DNA of 64,000 nucleotides from Halobacterium hubeiense (GTDB lineage: Archaea > Halobacteriota > Halobacteria > Halobacteriales > Halobacteriaceae): contig NZ_LN831302.1 in NCBI RefSeq assembly GCF_001488575.1, positions 1,612,001-1,676,000 on the forward strand, written 5' to 3'. A model generated the notes under the pieces. The model had not been told where the DNA came from. It did no database searches and saw only the letters and a program-made list of their open reading frames with translations. Positions 9,461 through 17,199 of the stretch are shown in pieces; within the stretch, counting starts at the first letter, position 1; each line of letters starts with the position of its first letter. The position numbers and the translations under genes were made by a program.

Positions 9461-10507
9461 ATGTCCAAGAACGCCCGCGAACAAGCGGTGCTCGGCGCGG
9501 TCCGCGAGCGCCGCGAGAAGGTCAACGCCGCTATCGACGAGGACCTCCCGGCGCAGCGCCCCGAGCGCCTCTACGAGGCGGCGCGCTACCTCCTGGAAGC
9601 CGGCGGCAAGCGGCTCCGGCCGGCGGTCCTGCTGTTGACCGCGGAGGCGCTGGCGGACGTCGAACCCGGGAGCACGGACTACCGGGAGTTCCCCGACCTG
9701 ACGGGCGGCGACGTGGACGTGATGTCGGCGGCGGTCTCCATCGAGGTCATCCAGTCGTTCACGCTCATCCACGACGACATCATGGACGACGACGACCTCC
9801 GGCGCGGCGTGCCCGCGGTCCACCGCGAGTACGACACGGAGACGGCGATTCTCGCGGGCGACACGCTCTACTCGAAGGCGTTCGAAATCATGCTCCAGAC
9901 GGGCGCGCCGCCCGAGCGCGGCATGGGCGCGATGCAGACGCTCGCGGAGACCTGCACCCACATCTGCGAGGGACAGGCCCTCGACGTCGACTTCGAGACG
10001 CGAACCGACGTCCTCCCCGACGAGTACATGGAGATGGTCGAACTGAAGACCGCGGTGCTGTACGCCGCGGCGGCGTCGATTCCCGCGGTCCTGCTGGGCG
10101 CCGACGACGACACCGTCGAGGCGCTGTACGACTACGGCGTCAAGGCCGGGCAGGCGTTCCAGATTCACGACGACGTCCTCGACCTCACGGTCCCCTCCGA
10201 ACAGCTGGGCAAGCAACGCGGCTCGGACCTCGTCGAGGGCAAGAAGACCGTTATCAGCCTGCACGCGGCCGAACACGGCGTCGACGTCGAGGACCTGCTG
10301 GACGCCGACGACCCCGACGAGGTCACCGACGCCGACGTCGAGGCCGCCGTCGAACAGCTTCGGGAGGTCGGCAGCATCGAGTACGCCCGCGAGTGCGCGG
10401 ACGAACTCGTCGCCGAGGCCAAGGCGCACCTTGACGTGCTCCCGGACAACGAGGCACACCACCGCCTCGAACAGGTCGCGGACTACCTCGTCGAGCGCGG
10501 CTACTGA
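9461..10507 (+). CDS. idsA: Polyprenyl diphosphate synthase (geranylgeranyl/farnesyl diphosphate synthase)
   Basis: 348 residues, trans-isoprenyl diphosphate synthase. It condenses isopentenyl diphosphate with allylic diphosphates to make the C15-C20 chains of archaeal lipids. First Asp-rich motif: IHDDIMDDDDLRRG near residues 103-116; second: IHDDVLDLT near 235; substrate-binding GGKRLRPAVLLLTAEAL near residue 48. The product chain length cannot be told by eye. It completes the order mvk-ipk-RNase J-idsA. A perfect long hairpin starts 6 bases after its stop. Confidence 0.95.
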   Translation: MSKNAREQAVLGAVRERREKVNAAIDEDLPAQRPERLYEAARYLLEAGGKRLRPAVLLLTAEALADVEPGSTDYREFPDLTGGDVDVMSAAVSIEVIQSFTLIHDDIMDDDDLRRGVPAVHREYDTETAILAGDTLYSKAFEIMLQTGAPPERGMGAMQTLAETCTHICEGQALDVDFETRTDVLPDEYMEMVELKTAVLYAAAASIPAVLLGADDDTVEALYDYGVKAGQAFQIHDDVLDLTVPSEQLGKQRGSDLVEGKKTVISLHAAEHGVDVEDLLDADDPDEVTDADVEAAVEQLREVGSIEYARECADELVAEAKAHLDVLPDNEAHHRLEQVADYLVERGY

Positions 10508-10508
10508 C

Positions 10509-10680
10509 GTACCTTTTTTGCGCGAGCGGTTCGCCGAAGGCGAACCGCTCGCGCAAAAAATCTACGCTAAAAAAGACCGCTCGCCGTCGGCGAGCGGTGG
10601 TCACGCGAGCGTCAGCAAGCGTGGCGTCGTCAGCGCGCAGGGTTGACGGAAAACCGCGCGGCTTCGCCGCGCGTATGCTC
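10509..10680. repeat. Composite intergenic hairpin element, copy A
   Basis: Three perfect hairpins in series after idsA: 22-bp stem 10514-10535/10539-10560 (loop GAA; arms end in T6 and A6), 10-bp stem 10576-10585/10589-10598 (loop GTC), and 8-bp stem 10655-10662/10666-10673 (loop TTC). Copy B at 43559-43683 shares the GTACC-poly-T head, the 12-base CTACGCTAAAAA joint and the last 26 bases apart from one base. Copy A is longer by about 47 bases in the middle. Confidence 0.85.
10514..10560. terminator. Perfect 22-bp hairpin with T6/A6 ends, likely terminator
   Basis: The left arm 10514-10535 and the right arm 10539-10560 are exactly complementary with a 3-base loop. The T run is met after the idsA stop, fitting archaeal U-rich termination; the symmetrical A run would serve the opposite strand too. 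Confidence 0.6.
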
Positions 10681-10749
10681 GTATTTTTCGACCAGTGTCT
10701 GGGCAGGCCCGCAACAACTGTTATCCCGCGCGCTGTCGCAGTCGTGAAC

Positions 10750-11118
10750 ATGAGCGCCGACGATTCGAGCGAGACGGCCGAGGAGACGCCGGGCATCGAC
10801 GAGGTCTACTGCCGGAACTGCGGCGAAATCATCGACGCGCAGGCGGAAATCTGTCCGGAGTGTGGCGTGCGCCAGCGCTCGCCGGACACCGGCGCCGGAA
10901 ACGACGCCGGCATCGCGGCGGTGGCGTCGCTGCTGATTCCGGGCGCGGGCCAAATCTATCTCGGGCACCTCGGGCGCGGCCTCGGCTTCATCGTGGGGTC
11001 GTTCGTCGCCGGCCTGCTGTCCATCTTCCTCATCGGCATCCCGCTGCTGCTGGGCATCTGGGTGTACGCCATCTACGACGCCTACCACCTCGCCGAGGAC
11101 CCCGAGCGCGGCGCGTAG
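10750..11118 (+). CDS. Zinc-ribbon membrane protein (TM2-like)
   Basis: 122 residues. The N-terminal tail carries a zinc ribbon, YCRNCGEIID followed by CPECGVRQR (two CxxC pairs), then two hydrophobic segments (about residues 55-75, AAVASLLIPGAGQIYLGHL, and 80-105, GFIVGSFVAGLLSIFLIGI). The GAGQIYLGHLGRG turn resembles small TM2/DUF5683-type membrane proteins. Role unknown. ATG 10750 is chosen because the zinc ribbon begins shortly after it; upstream codons overlap repeat copy A. No operon partner is evident. Confidence 0.8.
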   Translation: MSADDSSETAEETPGIDEVYCRNCGEIIDAQAEICPECGVRQRSPDTGAGNDAGIAAVASLLIPGAGQIYLGHLGRGLGFIVGSFVAGLLSIFLIGIPLLLGIWVYAIYDAYHLAEDPERGA

Positions 11119-11167
11119 TCGGCGCGAATCCCAACGGATTTGCCGCCCTCGGAGTAACACACGGACA

Positions 11168-12925
11168 ATGGACGACGAACTCCGCGAGCGCGTGCGCCGC
11201 GAGGCCGAGACCGCGGCGCTGTTCAACGCGCTCAAGCACGGCAGCGACGCCCAGGTCGGCGCCATTATGGGGCCGCTGATGGGCGAGAACCCGGACTTCC
11301 GACCGCACGGCGACGAGATTCCCGGCGTGGTCGCGCCCGTCATCGAGGACGTGAACGCGATGGACCGCGAGGAGAAGCGCGAGCGCCTCGCCGAGCTCGC
11401 GCCCGAGCGCGTCGAGGAACTCGACGCCGAGGACGACGAAGACGACCAGGTGCTGCCCGACCTCCCGCACGCCGACGACTACGACGAGATTCGGATGCGC
11501 TGTGCGCCGAACCCGAACGGCCCGTGGCACATCGGCCACGCGCGGATGCCCGCGGTCATCGGGACGTACGCCGAGGAGTACGACGGCGAGTTCATCGTGC
11601 GCTTCGACGACACCGACCCCGAGACCAAGCGCCCGCTGCTGTGGGCGTACGACGAGATTCTCGAGGAAATCGAGTACCTGGGCTTCGAGCCCGCGGAGGT
11701 CTACCGCGCGAGCGACCGACTGGAGACGTACTACGAGCACGCCCGCGAGCTCATCGAGCTGGGCGGCGCGTACACGTGTAGCTGTCCGGCCGGCGAGTTC
11801 TCCGAACTGAAGAACAGCGGGGAGGCGTGCCCGCACCGCGAGAAGGACATCGAGACGGTCCGCGAGGAGTTCGCGGCGATGGTCGACGGCAAGTACGACT
11901 CCGGGGAGATGGTGCTGCGCGTGAAGACCGACATCGAGCACAAGAACCCCGCGCTCCGCGACTGGGTGGCGTTCCGCATCATCGACACCCCCCACCCGCG
12001 CGAGGAGGCCGAGCAGTACCGCTGCTGGCCGATGCTGGACTTCCAGTCCGGCGTCGACGACCACCTCACCGGCGTCACGCACATCATCCGCGGCATCGAC
12101 CTGCAGGATTCCGCGAAGCGCCAGCAGTTCGTCTACGACTACTTCGACTGGGACTACCCCGAGGTCATCCACTGGGGCCACGTGCAGGTCGACGCCTACG
12201 ACGTCTCGATGTCCACGTCGACCATCCGCGAACTCATCGACGCGGGCGACCTCGACGGCTGGGACGACCCGCGCGCGCCGACGCTCCCGAGCGTCCAGCG
12301 CCGCGGCATCCGCGGGGAGGCCATCGTGGACGCGATGGTCGAACTCGGCACGTCCACAAGCAACGTCGACCTCGCGATGTCCTCGGTCTACTCGAACAAC
12401 CGCGACCTCGTGGACGACGAGGCGCCCCGGCAGTTCTTCGTCCGGGACGGCTTCGACGACCGCGGCAGCGGCGCCGACGATGCGTACGCCGCCATCGAGG
12501 TGCCGGTGGAGGGCGGCCCGGACAGCGCGAGTCCGCCCGTTCACCCCGAGCACGAGGACCGCGGCGAGCGCGACATCCCCGTCGCGGACGGCGTCCTCAT
12601 CGAGGAGGAGGACCTGCCGGCGGTCGGCGAGCGCGTCTGGCTGAAGGGGTACGGCCCCGTGCGCTACGACGGCGAGCGATTGGCGTTCCTCGACGCGGAC
12701 ATCGACGTCGTCCGCGAGGAGGGCGTCGACGTCGTCCACTGGGTGCCCGCCGACGACAACGTCGAAGTCCGCCTGCGGACGATGGACGGCGACGTCACGG
12801 GCTACGCCGAACCCGGGTTCGCGGACGTCGACGCGGACGAGGTCGTGCAGTTCGTGCGCGTCGGGTTCGCGCGCTGTGACCGCCACGACGCCGACGAGTC
12901 GGTCGCGTACTACGCACACCCCTAG
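11168..12925 (+). CDS. gltX: Glutamyl-tRNA synthetase (archaeal type)
   Basis: 585 residues, class I synthetase of the GlnRS-like archaeal/eukaryotic GluRS branch. It charges tRNA-Glu and, in Archaea, also tRNA-Gln for later amidation by GatDE. HIGH motif: NPNGPWHIGHARM at about residues 115-127; the KMSKS counterpart is MSTSTIREL near 350. The N-terminal 100 residues are the family's helical extension, and the C-terminal beta-barrel anticodon domain begins near residue 430. The stop overlaps by 3 bases the stop of the convergent gene. Confidence 0.95.
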   Translation: MDDELRERVRREAETAALFNALKHGSDAQVGAIMGPLMGENPDFRPHGDEIPGVVAPVIEDVNAMDREEKRERLAELAPERVEELDAEDDEDDQVLPDLPHADDYDEIRMRCAPNPNGPWHIGHARMPAVIGTYAEEYDGEFIVRFDDTDPETKRPLLWAYDEILEEIEYLGFEPAEVYRASDRLETYYEHARELIELGGAYTCSCPAGEFSELKNSGEACPHREKDIETVREEFAAMVDGKYDSGEMVLRVKTDIEHKNPALRDWVAFRIIDTPHPREEAEQYRCWPMLDFQSGVDDHLTGVTHIIRGIDLQDSAKRQQFVYDYFDWDYPEVIHWGHVQVDAYDVSMSTSTIRELIDAGDLDGWDDPRAPTLPSVQRRGIRGEAIVDAMVELGTSTSNVDLAMSSVYSNNRDLVDDEAPRQFFVRDGFDDRGSGADDAYAAIEVPVEGGPDSASPPVHPEHEDRGERDIPVADGVLIEEEDLPAVGERVWLKGYGPVRYDGERLAFLDADIDVVREEGVDVVHWVPADDNVEVRLRTMDGDVTGYAEPGFADVDADEVVQFVRVGFARCDRHDADESVAYYAHP

Positions 12926-13395
12926 GCGAACTGGAGCCACGCGACGACCGCGAACACGGCCGTCGTCAACACGACCTGCATTCCTGCGGACGCGAGTACC
13001 CCGACAGTCGCGTAGCCGGCGCGCCGCGCGCTCCCGGGAAGGTCGTTACTCGCGCGAAATTCGATAACGAAGACGGTCGCTGCGACGCCGAGCAGGAGTC
13101 CGAGCGGGCCGCCGGGGAGCATGAGGGCGAAGCCGACGACGCCCGCCAGCGCCGCGGTCCGCGTGTCCGTCCCACCGGCGCGAGCGCCGACGAAGCCGGC
13201 GAGCCAGTCGACGAGCGCGGCGACGACTGCGAGACCGACCAGCACCGCGAGCAGGAGGAGTCCGGGCTCGCCGGTCGTCCACCAGTAGGCGAGGACGCCG
13301 GCCAGCGAGAGCAGGCCGCTCGGCAGGAGGGGAAGGACGCTCCCCACGACGCCGGCGGCGAGGAGCACGAACGCGACAGCGACCAGCGGGTCCAT
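12922..13395 (-). CDS. DUF456 family membrane protein
   Basis: 157 residues, almost wholly hydrophobic with five or six membrane segments. It opens with MDPLVAVAFVLLAAGVVGSV, followed by LPSGLLSLAGVLAYWW and a GFVGARAGG loop and ALMLPGGPLGLLLGV, the glycine/proline-rich pattern of the DUF456 family. Function unknown. It ends 3 bases into the gltX stop on the other strand and starts 23 bases from the end of tmcA, so it may be transcribed with tmcA. Confidence 0.85.
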   Translation of the reverse strand: MDPLVAVAFVLLAAGVVGSVLPLLPSGLLSLAGVLAYWWTTGEPGLLLLAVLVGLAVVAALVDWLAGFVGARAGGTDTRTAALAGVVGFALMLPGGPLGLLLGVAATVFVIEFRASNDLPGSARRAGYATVGVLASAGMQVVLTTAVFAVVAWLQFA

Positions 13396-13418
13396 AGCGG
13401 CAGTACGCGAGGGCGTCG

Positions 13419-15653
13419 TTAGTCTTCGTCGGTGAACCGCGCGAGTTCCGCCTGCGCGGCGTCGGTGCCGTAGGCCTCCACGAGCGGGCGGAGCGCGTCG
13501 CCGAGCGCGCGCATCGCCTGACTCGTGGAGTGGAAGCCGAGTTCGTCCGCTACGTCGTCCCACGGCCGCGCCTGCAGGAGTTTCGCGACGAGCAGGCGCT
13601 GTTCGCGGGCGTCGAGCAGGTCGGCGTCGCCGGCGACGAGGTGGTGGCGGGCGAGTCGGCGGAACGGCGCGGGGTCGACGCTGTACATCCCGGGGCCGTG
13701 GGCCGCGCCGGCGACGACGCGCCACGACGACGCCGAGAGGTCGAGCGTCTGGTCCGCATTGCAGGCGCGGAGCGCGGCGCGCGCGACGTCCGGGTCGAGG
13801 TCGTCCAGCGCGTCCGCGAGGACGTCCGGGATGCGGGCCGAGAACCAGTCGGCGTGGCGGTCGTGGAGTCGCTCGCCGAGGTGCGAGAGCGGGTCGAGCA
13901 TCACCGCGGAGTACTCGCCGCTGGTGTCGTTGCGGGTGGTCGAGAGGTGGACCGTCGCGTAGCCGTTCGCGCACCAGAACGACAGCAGTTCGGGCGTCGC
14001 GCCGTAGCCGACGCCGAGCCAGTCGGCGTCGCGCTCGAACTCGCGGCGGAGCTCGCCGAGCAGGAGGGAGCCCAGTCCGCGGGAGCGGGCGGCGTGGTGG
14101 GTGGCGATTCGCATCACGCGGTAGCCCACGGGAATCGCGGCGTCCTCGTCGCGGAGCTGGCTGGTCAGGACGTCCGGTATCATGTTCCCCTTCACGCGCT
14201 CGCCCTCGTACATCGCCGCGCGGAGGTCCGCGTCGAGGCCGCCCTCGCGCGCGAGCAGCGCGACCGAGACGACGTGGCCGTCGTGGAGGAGCGCACGCAC
14301 CGCGAGGTTCGGGGCGTCGAGCAGGCGCGCGAGGTCGTTCGGTTCGGTGCGGTAGTGGGCGTACACGAGCAGGCCGAACGTCTCCCGGAGCAGATTCTCG
14401 TCCGCGAGGAGGTCCTCGGGAGTGAGCGCCTCGTAGGTGACGCGCTCCGTCGTCGCGTCCGCGACGAGCGGGTTGACGGCGGGCCGGGCGTCGAGGCCGA
14501 GCGCACGGAACGCCCACACCTCCACGGGGTCGCCGGCGGCGTACCGAATCGGCTGTGCGAGCGTCGCGTCGGTGACCTCGTGGTCGGTGTCGGCGAGCCG
14601 GTCCCGGAAGCGCACGTCGAACCCGCGGCCCGCGCCCTCGTAGCCGTGGACGGTCGTGGTGAACGCGAGGCGCTCGCAGTCCAGCAGCGATTCGAGCAAC
14701 CGCACCGGAATCGCCGCGGCCTCGTCGGCGAAGACGGCGTCGGGGTCGTCCGGGAGGGTTGCGGCCTCCGGCGGTTTCGCGAACCGAATCCGTCCGCCCC
14801 CGTCCGTCTCGATTGGCTCGTCGTCGGCGGCGAGCGCGTCGAGGTCCGCGAGTAGTTCGCGTGCCCTCGCGAACAGTTCGCTGGCGCTGCGGCGGCCCGG
14901 CGCGGTGACGAGCACGTCGAGGCCCTCGCGTGCGAGGCACGCGGCTGCGAGGCCGGCCGCACTGGACTTCCCGCGGCCGCGGTCGGCCTCCGCGACCACG
15001 GCGGCCGGTGGGTCGCGCAGTTCTTCGAACGCCGCGAGCGCGTCCATCTGGTCGCCCGTGAGACACGCCGCGTACGCCTCGCGGGGGAACGCGCAGTCGT
15101 CGGGCGGCTCCGGGAGCGGTTCGGCGAGACGGGGCGCGGGCTCGGTCAGGCCGTCCCGTTCGAGTTCGTCGGCGTCCGCGTCGTAGATTGCGATGCCGGG
15201 ATGAGCGCGCAGCGTCGCGACGAGCCGGCGGCGGAAGCGCCCGGCGACGTCCGCGACGTCGAACGGCGGCACCGCCAGCCCCTCGTCGAAGCCGTCGCGG
15301 CGCGCGGGCCACTCGGCCAGCGGCGGCGCGAGCACGAGCAGGAGGCCGCCGCCGTCCACGGCGCCGACGACGCGCCCGAGCGCGTTCGGTCGGCAGTCCT
15401 CGTGGGCGTCGAAGACGACGGCATCCCGCGTGGTGCCGAGGAGTTCGTCGGCGTTCCGCGGGCCGACCTGCTCGCAGGCGAGCGCGTCGCGCGCGGAGAC
15501 GAGCGTCGTCCCCGTCAGCGGAATCGGGAGCGCGTCGAGGACGCGGTCGGCCGCCGACAGGCACGCCTCGTGGTCGCCCGCGAGGACGAGCACGCGGCGC
15601 TCGTTGACGGAGCGAGCCTCTTCGTGGAGTCTTCGCGCGGCCTCGACGACCAT
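13419..15653 (-). CDS. tmcA: tRNA(Met) cytidine acetyltransferase
   Basis: 744 residues. TmcA makes N4-acetylcytidine in RNA (the elongator tRNA-Met wobble base in bacteria; tRNA and rRNA through Nat10/Kre33 relatives elsewhere) using ATP and acetyl-CoA. Domains in order: N-terminal DUF1726-like part, helicase-like ATPase with Walker A DRGRGKSSAAG (about residue 227) and Walker B FADEAAAIP (about 308), and GNAT acetyltransferase with THHAARSRGLGSLLLGEL (about 520). The ATG at 15653 (MVVEAARRLHEEA) is chosen; in-frame codons further upstream run into the rpl7ae promoter region and look non-coding. Confidence 0.93.
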   Translation of the reverse strand: MVVEAARRLHEEARSVNERRVLVLAGDHEACLSAADRVLDALPIPLTGTTLVSARDALACEQVGPRNADELLGTTRDAVVFDAHEDCRPNALGRVVGAVDGGGLLLVLAPPLAEWPARRDGFDEGLAVPPFDVADVAGRFRRRLVATLRAHPGIAIYDADADELERDGLTEPAPRLAEPLPEPPDDCAFPREAYAACLTGDQMDALAAFEELRDPPAAVVAEADRGRGKSSAAGLAAACLAREGLDVLVTAPGRRSASELFARARELLADLDALAADDEPIETDGGGRIRFAKPPEAATLPDDPDAVFADEAAAIPVRLLESLLDCERLAFTTTVHGYEGAGRGFDVRFRDRLADTDHEVTDATLAQPIRYAAGDPVEVWAFRALGLDARPAVNPLVADATTERVTYEALTPEDLLADENLLRETFGLLVYAHYRTEPNDLARLLDAPNLAVRALLHDGHVVSVALLAREGGLDADLRAAMYEGERVKGNMIPDVLTSQLRDEDAAIPVGYRVMRIATHHAARSRGLGSLLLGELRREFERDADWLGVGYGATPELLSFWCANGYATVHLSTTRNDTSGEYSAVMLDPLSHLGERLHDRHADWFSARIPDVLADALDDLDPDVARAALRACNADQTLDLSASSWRVVAGAAHGPGMYSVDPAPFRRLARHHLVAGDADLLDAREQRLLVAKLLQARPWDDVADELGFHSTSQAMRALGDALRPLVEAYGTDAAQAELARFTDED

Positions 15654-15744
15654 CGGTCGTGTTTCGGCGACCCGCGGGAAGGGCGTTTCGTCCCGCGGCA
15701 CCCGGCGTCGGCCCTGCGCCGGCGTCGCACGGCGGCACACATTG

Positions 15745-15757
15745 AAAGCGCTTTTAA
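15745..15757 (+). promoter_or_regulatory. TATA-like box of the rpl7ae operon
   Basis: CTTTTAA at 15751-15757 is preceded by and partly overlaps the perfect palindrome AAAGCGCTTT (15745-15754). Expected transcription start is near 15780, leaving a leader of about 95 bases before the rpl7ae ATG, unusually long for this organism's promoters. Confidence 0.55.
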
Positions 15758-15784
15758 CTGAGGGACCCCCAGATGTAGGATACA

Positions 15785-15860
15785 GTCCACGGGGGTCGAT
15801 GATGCTCCTAGCCGTCAGGGATTCCGCACCGGCAGGGGAGCGCAAGCCCGTCCGTGGAAC
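15785..15860 (+). promoter_or_regulatory. Structured leader of rpl7ae (possible autoregulatory RNA)
   Basis: The leader can fold into a closing helix 15786-15792/15852-15858 (TCCACGG with CCGTGGA), extended by GGG 15793-15795 with CCC 15847-15849, and an inner helix GCTCC 15804-15808 with GGAGC 15837-15841. An asymmetric internal loop separates the helices. L7Ae proteins bind kink-turns and are known to regulate their own mRNA in some Archaea; whether this loop is a kink-turn is not clear. Confidence 0.35.
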
Positions 15861-15874
15861 TAGGTGAACAATAC

Positions 15875-16237
15875 ATGCCAGTGTACGTAGACTACGACGT
15901 TCCAGCAGACCTCCAGGAACGAGCCCTCGAATCGCTCGAAGTGGCTCGTGACACGGGTACAGTCAAGAAGGGTACCAACGAGACGACCAAAGCCGTCGAG
16001 CGCGGCAACGCGGACCTCGTGTTCGTCGCGGAGGACGTCTCCCCCGAGGAGATCGTGATGCACCTCCCCGAGCTCGCCGAGGAGAAGGGCATCCAGGTCG
16101 TCTTCGTCGAGACGCAGGACGAACTCGGCAACGCCGCCGGCCTCGAAGTCGGCAGCGCCGCCGCGGCCGTCACGGACGCCGGTGACGCCGAGGGCGACGT
16201 CGAGGACATCTCGACCAAGATCGAGGACCTCCAGTAA
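15875..16237 (+). CDS. rpl7ae: 50S ribosomal protein L7Ae
   Basis: 120 residues. L7Ae binds kink-turn RNA and serves in the ribosome, box C/D and H/ACA RNPs and archaeal RNase P. The conserved [19 protein letters not shown] (RNA contact), [17 protein letters not shown] and the later [18 protein letters not shown] are present. ATG 15875 gives [10 protein letters not shown], the family N-terminus. First gene of the operon rpl7ae-rps28e-rpl24e-ndk. Confidence 0.96.
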   Translation: MPVYVDYDVPADLQERALESLEVARDTGTVKKGTNETTKAVERGNADLVFVAEDVSPEEIVMHLPELAEEKGIQVVFVETQDELGNAAGLEVGSAAAAVTDAGDAEGDVEDISTKIEDLQ

Positions 16238-16243
16238 CCACCC

Positions 16244-16471
16244 ATGAGTGCAGAGGAAACTGAAGAAGAGGGCTCCACGCCCGCCGAAGTCATCGAGGTC
16301 GTCGGCAAGACCGGGATGCACGGCGAGGCGATGCAGGTGAAGTGCCGCATTCAAGAGGGCTCCAACCAGGGACGCATCATCACGCGAAACGTCCTCGGTC
16401 CCGTCCGCGTGGGCGACGTCCTCCAGCTCAAGGAGACGGCCCGCGAGGCGGACTCCATCGGTGGTCAGTAA
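16244..16471 (+). CDS. rps28e: 30S ribosomal protein S28e
   Basis: 75 residues, an archaeal/eukaryotic small-subunit protein with an S1-like barrel. Characteristic text: [19 protein letters not shown]-like N-terminal half (here [17 protein letters not shown]), [22 protein letters not shown] and the C-terminal ADSIGG. It starts 6 bases after rpl7ae, and its TAA shares its last A with the rpl24e ATG. Confidence 0.96.
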   Translation: MSAEETEEEGSTPAEVIEVVGKTGMHGEAMQVKCRIQEGSNQGRIITRNVLGPVRVGDVLQLKETAREADSIGGQ

Positions 16472-16656
16472 TGGTCCAGACACGCACCTGTGACTACTGC
16501 GGCGACGACATCGAACCCGGTACGGGGACGATGTTCGTCCACAACGACGGCAGCACAACCCACTTCTGCTCCGCGAAGTGCGAGAAGAACGCGGACCTCG
16601 GTCGCGAACCGCGCGACGTCGAGTGGACCGAGGAAGAGGCAGAGGTCGAAGAATGA
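16471..16656 (+). CDS. rpl24e: 50S ribosomal protein L24e
   Basis: 61 residues with a treble-clef zinc site: [13 protein letters not shown] at the N-terminus and [10 protein letters not shown] later, i.e. two CxxC/CxxxC pairs. It is an archaeal/eukaryotic large-subunit protein. The C-terminal tail is acidic (EEEAEVEE). The ATG overlaps the rps28e stop by one base, and ndk overlaps its end by 4 bases. Confidence 0.96.
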   Translation: MVQTRTCDYCGDDIEPGTGTMFVHNDGSTTHFCSAKCEKNADLGREPRDVEWTEEEAEVEE

Positions 16657-17135
16657 GCCACCACGACGAGCGCACGTTCGTGATGGTCAAGCCCGACGGC
16701 GTCCAGCGCGGCCTCATCGGCGACGTCGTCTCGCGGCTCGAGGACAAGGGCCTGAAGATGGTGGGCGGGAAGTTCATGCAGATTAGCGAGGAGCTCGCCC
16801 ACGAGCACTACGGCGAACACGAGGGCAAGCCGTTCTTCGACGGCCTCGTGGAGTTCATCACGTCCGGCCCCGTCTTCGCGATGGTCTGGGAGGGCGCGGA
16901 CGCCACCCGTCAGGTTCGCCGGATGATGGGCGCGACGGACCCGCAGGAGGCGGCTCCGGGCACCATCCGCGGCGACTACGGCAACGACCTCGGTCAGAAC
17001 ATCATCCACGGCAGCGACCACGAGGACCCCGGCGCGAACGAGCGCGAAATCGAGCTGTTCTTCGACGAGGACGAACTCGTCGACTACGAGCTCGACGCGG
17101 CGACGTGGGTCTACGAGGACGCCGGCGACCACTAA
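16653..17135 (+). CDS. ndk: Nucleoside diphosphate kinase
   Basis: 160 residues. It equalises NDP/NTP pools by a phosphohistidine relay. [20 protein letters not shown] near the N-terminus (ATP/phosphate site, partly quoted) and the active-site histidine in [10 protein letters not shown] (about residue 124) are intact. The ATG overlaps the rpl24e stop. L7Ae-S28e-L24e-Ndk is a widespread archaeal gene order. Confidence 0.97.
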   Translation: MSHHDERTFVMVKPDGVQRGLIGDVVSRLEDKGLKMVGGKFMQISEELAHEHYGEHEGKPFFDGLVEFITSGPVFAMVWEGADATRQVRRMMGATDPQEAAPGTIRGDYGNDLGQNIIHGSDHEDPGANEREIELFFDEDELVDYELDAATWVYEDAGDH

Positions 17136-17199
17136 CTCCGGCCGTCTCTCTGCCTCTGCGGTCTTTTCCGCGACGCACCGTCCGTAGCCGTAGCGCTCG

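Noticed and set aside
7571-10462. 963-codon open frame on the minus strand
   Set aside because: Antisense to RNase J and idsA; Val/Asp/Arg-rich shadow typical of GC-rich codon bias.
15793-15846. A definite kink-turn in the rpl7ae leader
   Set aside because: The internal loop has the right 3-base excess, but the sheared G-A pairs do not fit cleanly, so only a structured leader is claimed.
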